From Gigaspora margarita (taxonomy: Eukaryota; Glomeromycota; Glomeromycetes; Diversisporales; Gigasporaceae), in NCBI GenBank assembly GCA_009809945.1, contig WTPW01000355.1:94589-158588 (forward strand): a DNA stretch of 64,000 nt. The letters are read 5' to 3'. The notes under the pieces are model-generated. The model made no database searches, was not told the DNA's origin, and saw only the letters and a program-made list of their open reading frames with translations. How positions within the stretch are numbered: position 1 is the stretch's first letter; each line of letters starts with the position of its first letter. The position numbers were made by a program, and so were the translations under genes. Positions 33,165-44,644 of this stretch are shown piece after piece.

Positions 33165-33584
33165 CTACGCGGTTCCATTTGACTCATAATGCAGGCATAT
33201 GTTGATAGAATATCGTAATGCATAATCTATATCGAGTGATCTTAAATTAAAAGTCAAAATAAATAATTGCATGAACGATGAGCAAAATATGTAATAATAG
33301 TGGTGCATGAAATAAAAAGGTTCAGGAAGTAACACATGATAATGAGAAATCGAAACATTGTGATAATGTAATGTACATACTCTTCAGGTGAATTGGAGAT
33401 TTTAAAGAAACTATCGGGTATGGAAGTAACCCTCACCATGGGTTGGTTGTTCAATTTATCACCAAAAGCACGGTCAGAAATAATGAAGGTGTTAACTCGA
33501 CAAAGAAGGGATTTCTTGTAAGCAAAGTCAGTTTATAATAAATAATAACATGATACTAACAGTGTCATCGGTAGGAGAGAACAT
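33165..33584 (-). CDS. Small three-exon gene, 77 residues, unrecognised
   Basis: Exon 1 (33584-33561) reads MFSPTDDT. Intron 1 is 46 nt (33560 GTTAGT to TTACAAG at 33515, with branch-like CTGAC). Exon 2 (33514-33381) reads KSLLCRVNTFIISDRAFG, then DKLNNQPMVRVTSIPDS, then FFKISNSPEE. Intron 2 is 140 nt (33380 GTATGT to TTTAAG at 33241). Exon 3 (33240-33165) reads SLDIDYALRYSINICLHYES and stops after NGTA. All joins are in phase, and residue mix and G+C rise above the flanks. An alternative third-exon frame continues past the stop as MSQMEPRSTTKQLHSEYS, so the C-terminal exon may be frameshifted. No family is recognised. Confidence 0.5.
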
Positions 33585-34149
33585 TTATGAAAGAAAATTT
33601 GGTGTTATAGCGAAGAACGAGAAGTATAAGTGAGTTAATAAATAAAATACACAAACCACTGGCAGAATTACATGTATAGCACTGCTGTTATGCTGCATAG
33701 AATGGCTGAAATATGCTCAAACTTTTCCGTTTAATTAACTTTAATCGGTAATATCAACTTTAAAAAAAAAATTAGTACATGAATGTACAATATAATATGA
33801 GGGTTGCCAAAAGAAACACCATACTTTAAATTTTTAAGTTTGTAGTTCTAAAAGATTGTGACATTCGTTGTGTGAGATATGTTAACCTTTATTTGCTGAG
33901 TGGTAAAATTAATGTGGTTTTCAGATGGGTTCTTATCAACTGTAATGGTTATAAAAAATATTCAAAGCTTATAAAAAACAAGATAAAATTAAATATATTA
34001 ACGTAATTTACTTAATATGTTACAAAAATTAGCATTAATTGTTTCTACTTTTGTTCCAAATAATTTATAGAGTTGAGACAATTTTCTATATATGTATAGG
34101 AATTATACATATAGTTATTAGACATATATAATAACTTTAATTTTAACAA

Positions 34150-34430
34150 ACATAAAACAGTAAACCAGACGAAACTTGATTGTCGCTAAATTATTCTTTG
34201 ATCCTTTGGTGTAGCTGTAAGAAGTGTATCGAAGACATTTTTGATTTTTTATAGGTATACCAAGATGCTTTGATATCAATTCTATTTGTGATTCATTGAT
34301 GTCATCTAATAAACTTTTTTTCAGTTTTTTTTAGCGTCGAAAATGAAGTTTCTTTAGAATCGCAATCAGTATCTTGAAACTGAGTAATTGTGCTATCTGA
34401 ACTATTAGATGATTAGACTTTGTGAAGGGC
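34150..34430 (-). pseudogene. Frameshifted coding relic
   Basis: Minus strand: SNSSDSTITQFQDTDCDSKE then TSFSTLKKTEKK, followed after an A-run frameshift by LLDDINESQIELISKHLGIP and KNQKCLRYTSYSYTKGSKNN. The texture is typical of coding sequence; the frame change falls at AAAAAAAGTTT near 34320. Function unknown. The plus-strand frame at 34422-34610 is not supported. Confidence 0.4.
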
Positions 34431-34619
34431 TTGGAAGAGTTAAATCTATTTATAGACTTGTTTTCTCGAGTAATACTAACACCTAAAAAGGAAATAGCTA
34501 ATCAGAGAATGCACTGCCCGCTGAAAGAAGAAAAAGAAAAGAAGGCGAAAATACAAAAATCTAATGTTGTTAAGATGACCTTGGAGCACAAATTAAAAAT
34601 ACAAGAATAAGATCCTACA

Positions 34620-37600
34620 TGTAATAAATGACAATCTAATCCTAATCCTATATCCGTTAACTGTTAACGTTTACGCACTTTGTTTATTTACAAATTTAAA
34701 TTTCCTTTTTGGCTTGTGTTACTCTCAATTGTTTTGATTTTTTAACGTTACCAACTATTCTGAGTTTTCATTGGAAATCATTTTTATTTATAATCAAGTG
34801 ATCTTTTTGATCCACATTTAAGATCTTAGTCGCCAAACTTAAAAAATTCACTACCTGCAACGGTGTTAGTGTTAAGGTTTGTGCATGTTTTTGTTTTGAT
34901 TTTATGTTACATCTGATTTAAATTTTGATTGATCAGATCGAAATTTTTGATTGATGATACTAAGTAATAGTTATATCCGGGGCAGTTGGGTATAAGCGGA
35001 GATGAAATTTCCGCTTATACACATAGTGCCAGGGTATAACTGATTTATGCCCTGCGATCTTGATATAGTGACCAGGGTATAAGAGTGTTTCTACATTTGA
35101 CTATGAATATAACGATCCTAGTTTTTAATAGCATTAAAACGTCCCAAAATCAGTTACCTATCTGTTACTATTGACACCAGTATTGACACCTATATATTAC
35201 ATCGTGTTATCAGATGTCTTAATATAATGGTTAAAAGCGACTTACAGAAAAAAAACTATTGTTTCGTCAAGAATATAAATTATTCGGATTATATAGTCAT
35301 TCCATGCTTTTTTTTTAAACATTTATCTCTTTTGTTGAGGATGCAAAGTTTTCATTATTACTTCAGAAACAAAAAAAAATAAATATTTTTACTGGTAAAT
35401 AAATATTACGCTTTCTTCATCAAAATTATCTTTAATTCGACTATTTCAATATTTTGGCCTCAACATTATTCAACATCAACTTTCTTTAATTCATTAAGGG
35501 TTTCTATGACAAACCTGGCCGATATAGTAGATAGATTATTTGTATATTAAAATCAATTGACACATCAAATAAATCCTATGATTACTTTTCAAATTTCAAT
35601 ATTTCTTACCTTCATGAGACTTCACAAGTCATGTTATAATATTTTCTACATTTCTTTGTTTTAAATAAAATAACAGTGACCATTTCTTCAAATATTAAAA
35701 GCAAATAATTTGTAACTTTAACAACTTTAATATTCAAGTAAAAGCAAATAAACATATATACGATTATAAGTTTATAATGTTACAAAAAGTATTGTCATAC
35801 AGAAACAAACCAAACATACATAACTGGACTTTGGGATAGAATTACGTACGTGTCCGGAGCTAAAATTCGCTTTTTTTTTTCGTTTTTTTTTTACTTCTAT
35901 AAATCGAAGTTTCTTTGTTTCAATTTTTTAATGTATCTGCATTTCAACAACTTTAAAATCGCTTTTGTAAAGCCGAAAATTATACCCCAAACCAGACGAT
36001 AATTATATGAATTACACATCAGATAATTTCGTTTTTTGTATCTTTTTTTGATCGTGATCTCCTACACGATCTCCTAATGTGTGACTAAAAAGCACCCCAT
36101 TTTAAAATTAAACATAATCAGCAAACTATGACCCTAAATAAATTTGTTCGTCGACGAAAGAAACTATTTACCACTCTTAAACAGATGAGCTTTATTACAC
36201 CGAACCAATGAACCCACTTGTAAACCAATGAGTTTTAGCTAGTATAAACAATATTATAAGTCCAAATAAAAAATTGGAACATTGCGTAAAATTTATTATC
36301 AAACTATTATCACAAGTCAATTGACTAACATCACTTTACAACATATTTGATTTTAGGGCACAAGCAAAATTAACACATATGATCGATTTAGGTGAAGCCG
36401 AATCCGCTAAAAATTTATTATTATTTTTTTTTTTTTAAGCTAGACAATCTATATAGGTAAAGAAATAAAGGACTTATTTGAATTACTAATAATGAAAAAA
36501 AATGCAACAAAACTTCTTTATTAATTTCTTTTTAATGAAAAAGGAAAATGTTATCTGTCAAATATTTAAGAACAAATTAGCTAAATGATCAAAGACAATG
36601 AAAAATTAATAAGGAAAATCCTACCAGCTCGATATAAAGATTATATAGCTTTTATCAACGAAAAAAAAAACAATAACTTAGAAAAGAATTATAAAGTCAA
36701 ACTTAAATAAATATGGGATGTCGTCGACCTCTCTATGACCATCACATTTTCATAGTAATTGAATTGGTAATAAAAGAAGAAAATATATATGTATAAATAC
36801 GCGAATATAAAATATATAAACTTAATAAAATATTAATGAAAATTTATTTGTTATGCTAGACTGTTTATTACAAATGCAGGAATAAGTATGTACTTGATTT
36901 TTTTTTTTATAACACAGATCAGTTATAGCATAATATATCTGGTTTTTTTGCAAGTTTTTTTTTTGCTGATTATTTGGTATTAAATACCAGAGTTTTAATC
37001 AGTGTACTACAGTAGATATCAAAAGTTAGATTGTTATTAAAATACCCTAATATTGTAATATTGCCTTAAAATATATGGTAAATGCTTTTAATTGTTAAAT
37101 TGTCATTATTCAAGGATATATATTAAAATAGACTATATTGTGAAATGCTATTTATGAAGTTACATCTATCCTCATTGACTTATAAATAGTCATTATTGTC
37201 TACTTATGATAATAAACTGATTTTATCGACATTTTTTACCAACATATAAACATATAACCCCTCTCCTATAAATGATTTTTCAACTAATAGTTTGTTTATT
37301 GAATTTGATGTTTGTATGAGTATGATCGCAATCTTTCATTTGCCATATTTTGTTTTTATAAGATATTTTAAAGAAAGAGTAAATTGCACCACCTAATAAT
37401 ATTCATTATTTCGCATTATATAATCAACAATTAAAATGATAAGCAAAAAAAAAAGCGTTTTTAGGGAATATAAGTTGGCGTTTTTATTAACGGTGTCATC
37501 TTCAAAAAAGTTTAGCATATGTCACAAAAATTAACTGTTCTCTAAGCCGGAGCGCAAATTTCCCAGCGTGGCAATAAAAAAATCCAAAAATAAGCGTTCG

Positions 37601-40600
37601 TTTTGAAAATATCACCTATTTTTCAAAAATTTACATAAGAAACCGCTTTTCGTGCACTAACGAAAAGCAATCCTTAAACATTTTACTAGATAACCACATA
37701 ACTCTAACCAACGCTAATCCTAACATGAAAACATTTTTTCAGTCATCACGAGCCTGTGTATTTTTTGATGATTACGCTAGGAAATAGTTAAAGTTCGCCA
37801 AATCCATAGCTTAATCGTTATATCGATATCGATATAATATACCTGTATATATTTGAAAGAGTTTATCGTTATTTGTATAGTTCATATTTAAATTTAATAA
37901 ATTTTGATTTAAATTTAGAAAATTTACAAGTTCATTCTTTTGTTTTGTTAAAATACAACATTGTTATCATTAATCCGAAATCTGAACCTCGAAAAAAAAA
38001 AAAATTCCCGATTGATTATAATTCCGAAAAATTAAAATCACGTATAAACATAATCTCGAATGTAATAATCCCGAGCTTTATTAGGGTTCCTCATGTTAGG
38101 GTAAGAGTAAGTATTAGCGGCATTATAGTTATTTTGATCTGACGCATATTTTAATTTGACATTTCGACATTTATATTACATTCGAAATTATGTATTTACG
38201 AGGTTGTTTTTTTCGAGATTTAGATTACCGATATTTCATGTGTGCACCATCGGGATTCAATTCTTCGGTATTTTGTACCAAACCCTTGATGCTACGGTCC
38301 TTCCTAGTCCGGTCTTGGTCGCAAGACTAGTCCTAGCAAGGACCACGGACCAGGCCGTGATCCAGAACTGGTCCATAAATCGGTCTATTGACTGGTTTTC
38401 AAAATAAGCAATCACTACCGCTACATAAAGAAAAGCTTTACTATATTAATCGACTTTAGCATTACCAAGTTACAGTATTCGAAAAATAGATATACGGTAT
38501 ATTAAATTTTATTTTATATTAAAAATTATCTAATATTTTGGTGACATTTATTTCAGATTTTGAACTTATAGCTATTACACTGCTATTACAATATCATAAA
38601 TTCTATGAAAAAAATTGCCAATGACCGAATCGATAAATTACTAAGTACTGTAAAATCATTAAATTAATGAATTTTTTTTTTTTTTTCGGTTATGAACCTG
38701 TTCAATTGCGGACCGAAAATTGTTTGGGCTGGATGGTCTTTGCAGGACCGTAACTCCGTTCACTGATTCGCTGTTAGATGCTGATCGTTATTATTTTTAA
38801 AAAGAATTTTTTGCCAACACCGTTTACACTCACTTAAGAAATTTTATGATCAATGTATTTTAAAGCTTTGAATGATTTAATTGTAATGAATTTTAAAATA
38901 TAATTTATAAGAATACAAATATTCGTATAGATTTTCTGTCGATTTAATATAAAGCAAGAAATCTAAAAGTATATAAGCAGTGATTGATATGTAAACTGCT
39001 TCAGAAATTTTATTAGATCAAAAAGGTTGCTTACAATAATTATGAAACCATTATGAACCTTCTAAAAAACTTTAAATCAAATGAAACGCGTTTATTATTT
39101 AGGATAAATAATGTACGAGACATGTTTATTACAGCAAAAAAAGAAAAAAAAAAAAGAAAAAAAAAATTAATTGGTAGAAAATGTTCAGCGAGTTTATAAT
39201 TCCAGTCAACTACTTGTCTCAGATCATCTTTTTTCACTTTGACCTATAAAATGTTATAACTATTAGAGTAAAATAGTGATATTCTTTGTTGCAGATAATC
39301 TTTTTTTTAATACTAAATTTATTATATTAAAATTTTCTAATAAATAAATCTTAGAAAACTTTAAGAACAATAATAATTTTTAATGGCCTGTATATTACTA
39401 AATGATAATATTGTAAATAAAAAACTTTGATGACATTTGATAACCCACATAGAATCGTTAATAGCTACTCAAACATTGGCAGAGTCTTTATTTTGATCTA
39501 CAATAGCAATTGTACGTTACTATATTACCTGAACAAAGCTAAAACTAAAGTGCGTTATAATTGTTTTTGCACTATTTCGATCATTAGAAAAATCACATAT
39601 AGAGAGCGATGCTTTAGGGTTTCATTAGTCGGATCCAGAATCTGTTTGTTAATTAATCTAGTCAGGGTTCATTAACCTGAAGCTGGATGTATGAAGAAAA
39701 TGCCTCATCGCAAAAAAAAAAAAAAAAATGCAGTGTGATGTGACTAGTCTTCACAGGAAACATCATTTAATATTATTTTATTATTTGGAATCTTATAGGA
39801 TTATTATATAATTGGATATATTTTGAAATTCCTGGAAAGCAAAGAACAAAATTCTAATTATGGGAAAATTATATGCACTACGAAAAGGTAAAAAAAAGGT
39901 CAAGAACAGGTGAATTTGAATTTAACCAAAGTTTACGTATCCGCTAATTAATGCAAATAAACTAAGCTAATAAATTGTATTGTAAGGTTGTAAATTTTTA
40001 CTATCTCAAAGAATTTATCGTTAACGTTCGAGAAAAAAACTTGTTCAGATCATCAAAAAAAAAAAACCCAATTTTTATATCACCTATATCGGCAAACTAA
40101 ATTATGCTTTGAAATTTATCGTTTTTATTTAAAAGGTAAACTTTTGTAAATAGTAATAGAGTCTGGAATCAATATTATTTTTCATATATTATAAGCGGTT
40201 TTAGCACATAAGAAAAATAAAACCGGCTCAAACTTTTATTTATAAATCTGTGTTTACAAGTTTTTTTTTTATAAATCGCACCAACCTTAACTTTTAATTC
40301 CAAACTTAATCTTAACAACAATAACTAGAATTACTTCATCTGTGGAATGAGCTGTCGGTGAAATATACTGTCTACGAAATGAGCTATTCTGTAAATTATT
40401 CGTCAGTAAAATAAGCTATATCGGTAGCTATTTCGGTTAAATGAGTGTAGTGTCGGTGAAATGTGATGTTTTTGAAGTGATTGTCTGAGTTGATCAGAAC
40501 CGGTCTTGGAGAAACATTTTCTTGGCAAAAATCCTAAATGTTTTATGCAAAATTAAAAATTTAATATTTCCATCCTGATGCGCTTGCGCCAATACTGCGT

Positions 40601-40700
40601 ATCACTGCGGCGTGCGTACACTTTCCGGGAAGCTCAAATCAATCCTAACTAAATTAGGTCTTTTTGGCACCATTTCACAACATTTTTGTGTAATTACAGA
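34620..40700. other. Long gene-poor A/T-rich spacer
   Basis: No supported gene in 6 kb. Noted items are: a hairpin GTATAAGCGG...CCGCTTATAC at 34990-35020; a GC-rich hairpin at 38298-38344; an A run after GCCTCATCGC at 39708 that could be a retroposon tail; degenerate CGGTGAAATGAGCTAT units at 40335-40470; and a G+C bump at 40570-40640. The open frames at 37873, 38156, 39040 and 39427 show no motif or splice support. Confidence 0.5.
38298..38344. repeat. GC-rich hairpin
   Basis: GGTCCTTCCTAGTCCGGTC, TTG, then GTCG, then CAAGACTAGTCCTAGCAAGG, ACC pair with a few mismatches. The surrounding 38280-38400 is rich in GGTCC/GGACC motifs, as in subterminal parts of hAT-like elements, but no ends were identified. 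Confidence 0.5.
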
Positions 40701-40719
40701 ATTATATATCAATAATATC

Positions 40720-40761
40720 TCGTACGTACGTTTCATGTTAAATTTTTAGTTACTTTTCAAT
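40720..40761 (+). promoter_or_regulatory. 5' region of the F-box/LRR gene
   Basis: CTCGTACGTACGTTTC (40720-40735) carries a double ACGT palindrome about 30 bp upstream of the ATG at 40762. Similar GTACGTAC palindromes occur at 14409-14445 and 35845. A regulatory role is inference only. Confidence 0.2.
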
Positions 40762-43700
40762 ATGATAACACTACCGAATGAATGCTACTATGCAATATTC
40801 AATAACTTATGTCATGATTATAAAAATTTATTTTCATGCGCACTTGTAAACCGCCACTGGTGTAGAATTATTATACCAATATTGTGGAGCAAACCAAACT
40901 TTAAAGATATAAGTCTTATAAGAATATTTCTTTTAACGTTAAATGTTAATGAACAAGCTCTATTAATTCCTTTTAAAATTACCCTTCCAAGTCACTCAAA
41001 ACCATTATTTGAATATACAAATTATATCACATCTATTAACAGTTATTTACATGACAGTGTTAGGACTTGGCTTGTTTGTGAAGAAAAGTATGAATGGAAT
41101 GAAGTATCACGTGAGCTTGAAAATGCTGTCGAAAGTTCTTTGATAGCAATGCTTTTAAGAACTAGTAAAAATCTTAAATCTTTATATCTTAATGAAATTA
41201 TTTGCAATCAATTAATATTTGAAAATCTTTATGAAAATACTTCTATTGTTTCTATGAATTTATGTAAAATTAATGATGATTTTAAATCTAAAGCAATAGA
41301 TGTATTAGTAAAGATTCTTTATAAGAAATCCACTTTGACTTCTTTGAATCTTGGATCAAATAAACTTGAATCTAGAGAAATGAAAATGATATTAGAGGTT
41401 CTTTATAAAAACACTACTCTAAATTCATTAGATCTTAATAGCAATCGGATATTTGATATCGAAGATGGAAATTTATTGGCAAAGTTTCTCTGCAAAAACA
41501 CCACGTTGACTTCTTTGGATCTTGGTCATAATTATCTTGGAACGGAAGGCGGAAAAGCATTAGCTGATGCACTTTGCAAGAACTCCACTCTGACTTCTTT
41601 GAATCTTGAAAANNNNNNNNNNNNNNNNNNNNNNNNNNNNNNNNNNNNNNNNNNNNNNNNNNNNNNNNNNNNNNNNNNNNNNNNNNNNNNNNNNNNNNNN
41701 NNNNNNNNNNNNNNNNNNNNNNNNNNNNNNNNNNNNNNNNNNNNNNNNNNNNNNNNNNNNNNNNNNNNNNNNNNNNNNNNNNNNNNNNNNNNNNNNNNNN
41801 NNNNNNNNNNNNNNNNNNNNNNNNNNNNNNNNNNNNNNNNNNNNNNNNNNNNNNNNNNNNNNNNNNNNNNNNNNNNNNNNNNNNNNNNNNNNTCAGAAGG
41901 AGGAAAAGCATTAGCTGATGCACTTTGCAAGAACTCCACGTTAACTTCTTTGAATCTTCATTATAATAATCTTGGATTAGAAGCAGGAAAAGCATTAGCT
42001 GATGCACTTTGCATAAACTCTACGCTGAAAGTATTGGTTCTTCACCATAATAATCTTGAATCAGAAGGAGGAAAAGCATTAGCAGATGCACTTTGCATAA
42101 ACTCCACGCTGACTTCTTTGGATCTTAATAGTAATTGGATAGGATCAGAAGGAGGAAAAGCATTAGCAGATGCGCTTTGCATGAACTCCACGTTAATTTC
42201 TTTGAATCTTGAATCGAATGCACTTGGATCAGAAGGAGGAAAAGCATTAGCAGATGCACTTTGCAAAAACTTCACGCTAACTTCTTTGAATCTTTATTAT
42301 AACAACCTTGGATTCGAAGGAGGAAAAGCACTAGCAGATGCACTTTGCAAGAACTCCACCCTGATTTCTTTAAATCTTGAAAATAATAATCTTAGATCAG
42401 AAGGAGGAAAGGCATTAGCTAATGCACTTTATAGTAACACCTCATTGACTTCTTTGAATCTTCGATCTAATGATCTTCGATTAAGCGGAGGATACGCAAT
42501 AGTAGATGCACTTTGCAAGAATACCACACTAAAAAATTTAGATCTTCGAGACAATAATCTTGGAACAGGGTACGCATTATTAGTAGCACTATGTAAGAAC
42601 ACAATGCTAAAAAATTTGATTATTGAAGGAGGTGAAGCATTAGTAAATTCAATTTGCAAAAACGTTACGTTGACTTCTTTAGATCTTCGTTCGAATGGAC
42701 TTGGATCAAAAGATGGAAAGATGCTAGCAGATGCGCTTTACAAGATTACTACGCTCACCTCTTTAGATCTTTATGCTAATAATCTTGGATCAGAGGGAGG
42801 AAAAGCAATAGCCGATGCACTTTGCAAGAACTCCACACTGAAAGTATTGATTCTTCACCGTAATAATCTTGGATCAGAAGGAGGAAAAGTATTAGCAGAT
42901 GCACTTTGTAAGAACTCCACGCTGACTCATTTGAAGCTTGAATCGAATGCGCTTGGATTAGAAGGAGGAATAGCATTAGCAAATGCACTTTACAAGAACT
43001 CCACGCTGACTTTTTTGAATCTTGGATCTAATGTTCTTGGATCAGAAGGAGGAAAAGCTTTAGCAGATGCACTTTACAAAAACTCCACGTTGAAAGAATT
43101 GGCTCTTCACCATAATAATCTTGAGTTAGAAGGAGGAAAAGCATTAGCAGATGCGCTTTGCAAGAACTCCACGCTGACTTATTTGAATCTTGAATCGAAT
43201 ACGCTTGGATCAGAAGGAGGAAAAGCATTAGCAGATGCGCTTTGCATGAACTCCACGCTGACTTCTTTGAATCTCGAATCGAATGCACTTGGATCAGAAG
43301 GAGGAAAAGCATTAGCAGATGCGCTTTGCAAGAACTCCACTCTGACTTCTTTGAATCTTTACTATAACAAACTTGGGTTCGAAGGAGGAAAAGCACTAGC
43401 AGATGCACTTTGCAAAAACTCTATGCTGACTTCTTTGAATATTGGATTTAATAATATTGGATCAGAAGGAGGAAAAGTTTTAGCAGATGCACTTTGCAAG
43501 AACTCTGCGTTGAAAGTATTGGTTCTTCATGGTAATAATCTTGGATCAAAAGGTGGGAAAGCATTAGCTGATGCACTTTGCAAGAACTCAACACTGACTT
43601 CTTTGAAGCTTGAATCAAATGCGCTTGGATCAGAAGGAGGAATAGCATTAGCAGATGCACTTTACAAGAACTCCACGCTCACTTCTTTGAATCTTTACTA

Positions 43701-44007
43701 TAATAATCTTGGAGCAAAAGGAGGAAAAGCATTAGCTGATGCACTTTGCGAAAACTCTACTTTGAAAGATTTGGATCTTAGTTTGAATGAACTTAGATCG
43801 GAAGGAGGAAAAGCATTAGCAAGTGCACTTTGCAAGAACTCCACGCTAACCTTTTTGAATCTTGAATCGAATGCACTTGGAGTAGAAGGAGGAAATGCAT
43901 TAGCGAGTGCACTTTGCAAGAACTCCACGCTGAAAGATTTGAATCTTAAATATAATAATATTTATGGATTAACATCAAACAATCCAAATCTAAAAATTAG
44001 AATATAA
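40762..44007 (+). CDS. F-box / leucine-rich repeat protein (RNI type)
   Basis: A single exon of 1081 codons including an assembly gap. Residues 1-45 (LPNECYYAIFNNLCHDYKN, then LFSCALVNRHWCRIIIPILW) form an F-box of the type that links substrate adaptors to SCF ubiquitin ligases. A connector of about 140 residues follows, then about 33 LRRs of 28 residues (consensus EGGKALADALCKNSTLTSLN followed by LxxNxLGS), the ribonuclease-inhibitor subtype expected to form a curved solenoid for target binding. Two units are shortened near residue 590 (GYALLVALCKN and the next). Repeats are nearly identical at DNA level and show a higher-order order of LHHNN, ESNAL and YYNNL types. There is no signal peptide or membrane segment. 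It is likely a cytosolic or nuclear ubiquitin-ligase adaptor; the partner is unknown. Antisense frames are shadows. Confidence 0.88.
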   Translation: MITLPNECYYAIFNNLCHDYKNLFSCALVNRHWCRIIIPILWSKPNFKDISLIRIFLLTLNVNEQALLIPFKITLPSHSKPLFEYTNYITSINSYLHDSVRTWLVCEEKYEWNEVSRELENAVESSLIAMLLRTSKNLKSLYLNEIICNQLIFENLYENTSIVSMNLCKINDDFKSKAIDVLVKILYKKSTLTSLNLGSNKLESREMKMILEVLYKNTTLNSLDLNSNRIFDIEDGNLLAKFLCKNTTLTSLDLGHNYLGTEGGKALADALCKNSTLTSLNLEXXXXXXXXXXXXXXXXXXXXXXXXXXXXXXXXXXXXXXXXXXXXXXXXXXXXXXXXXXXXXXXXXXXXXXXXXXXXXXXXXXXXXXXXXXXXXXSEGGKALADALCKNSTLTSLNLHYNNLGLEAGKALADALCINSTLKVLVLHHNNLESEGGKALADALCINSTLTSLDLNSNWIGSEGGKALADALCMNSTLISLNLESNALGSEGGKALADALCKNFTLTSLNLYYNNLGFEGGKALADALCKNSTLISLNLENNNLRSEGGKALANALYSNTSLTSLNLRSNDLRLSGGYAIVDALCKNTTLKNLDLRDNNLGTGYALLVALCKNTMLKNLIIEGGEALVNSICKNVTLTSLDLRSNGLGSKDGKMLADALYKITTLTSLDLYANNLGSEGGKAIADALCKNSTLKVLILHRNNLGSEGGKVLADALCKNSTLTHLKLESNALGLEGGIALANALYKNSTLTFLNLGSNVLGSEGGKALADALYKNSTLKELALHHNNLELEGGKALADALCKNSTLTYLNLESNTLGSEGGKALADALCMNSTLTSLNLESNALGSEGGKALADALCKNSTLTSLNLYYNKLGFEGGKALADALCKNSMLTSLNIGFNNIGSEGGKVLADALCKNSALKVLVLHGNNLGSKGGKALADALCKNSTLTSLKLESNALGSEGGIALADALYKNSTLTSLNLYYNNLGAKGGKALADALCENSTLKDLDLSLNELRSEGGKALASALCKNSTLTFLNLESNALGVEGGNALASALCKNSTLKDLNLKYNNIYGLTSNNPNLKIRI
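41613..41892. other. Assembly gap of 280 N inside the LRR array
   Basis: 280 unknown bases between two nearly identical LRR units. The frame printed on either side is the same, but 280 is not a multiple of 3 or of the 84-bp unit, so the gap length is nominal and the true repeat number is unknown. Confidence 0.95.
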
Positions 44008-44398
44008 AAATATTTTGTTATGTAAACAATTGTAAATTATATTACATTACATGTAAATGCAAATTGATCTTTTAAAATATTTTTGTAAAAATATTAGATT
44101 GAATTTAAATTTATATTTATTATATTTATCAAAATTTGCAATAAACATGTTGAAAAAGAGAAAAATTACGCTACGTTTAAATACAGCAGTTTTTTTTAAT
44201 TCTTATAATTTGTGCGTAAATCATGTAATATTTAGTATTAAATAAAGTTAATTTATAATTTAAATTTGTCGACTATCATTATGCTTACAGTAAATTATAT
44301 ATTTATTGACAATTAATTAATTTATATTTAGCCCATTAGCAAAATGATTATGCTACTCCATGTGATTTGACCAATAAGATTGTGTTTGTATTATGAAC

Positions 44399-44640
44399 CA
44401 TCCTAGCGTCACCACTAGGGTTGTTAATGGAGTACTCCAGACATTAATAAAACATATAACCCGCTTCTGGAGTGCTCCGGAGTGGGTTATATGTTTTATT
44501 TTTGACTGGAGTGCTCCATTAACAACCCTAGTCACCACCCTAAAACATTTCCGAATAAAATCAAAACAAAAATACTCAAACCTTAATCCTAACGCTGGTA
44601 GCAAAATTTTTTTTAGATTATGCATACAGGGGAAATTAAT
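44399..44640. mobile_element. MITE interrupted by a hAT MITE
   Basis: The sequence CATCCTAGCGTCACCAC, then after the insert CCTAAAACATTTCCG, ATCAAAACAAAAATACTCAA and CTTAATCCTAACGCTGGTAG, matches the element at 32448-32602. The inner element plus one copy of GTCACCAC can be removed to give an exact continuation. Confidence 0.7.
44416..44530. mobile_element. 115-bp hAT MITE with perfect 8-bp target duplication
   Basis: Ends TAGGGTTGTTAATGGAG and CTCCATTAACAACCCTA are inverted repeats. Target duplication GTCACCAC occurs at 44408-44415 and 44531-44538. Nearly the entire element folds into one hairpin (AATAAAACATATAACCC pairs with GGGTTATATGTTTTATT), with a CTGGAGTGCTCCGGAG tip. Confidence 0.9.
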
Positions 44641-44644
44641 CGCC

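Noticed and set aside
41435..43928. Many minus-strand frames across the LRR gene
   Set aside because: All are antisense shadows repeating with the 84-bp LRR period.
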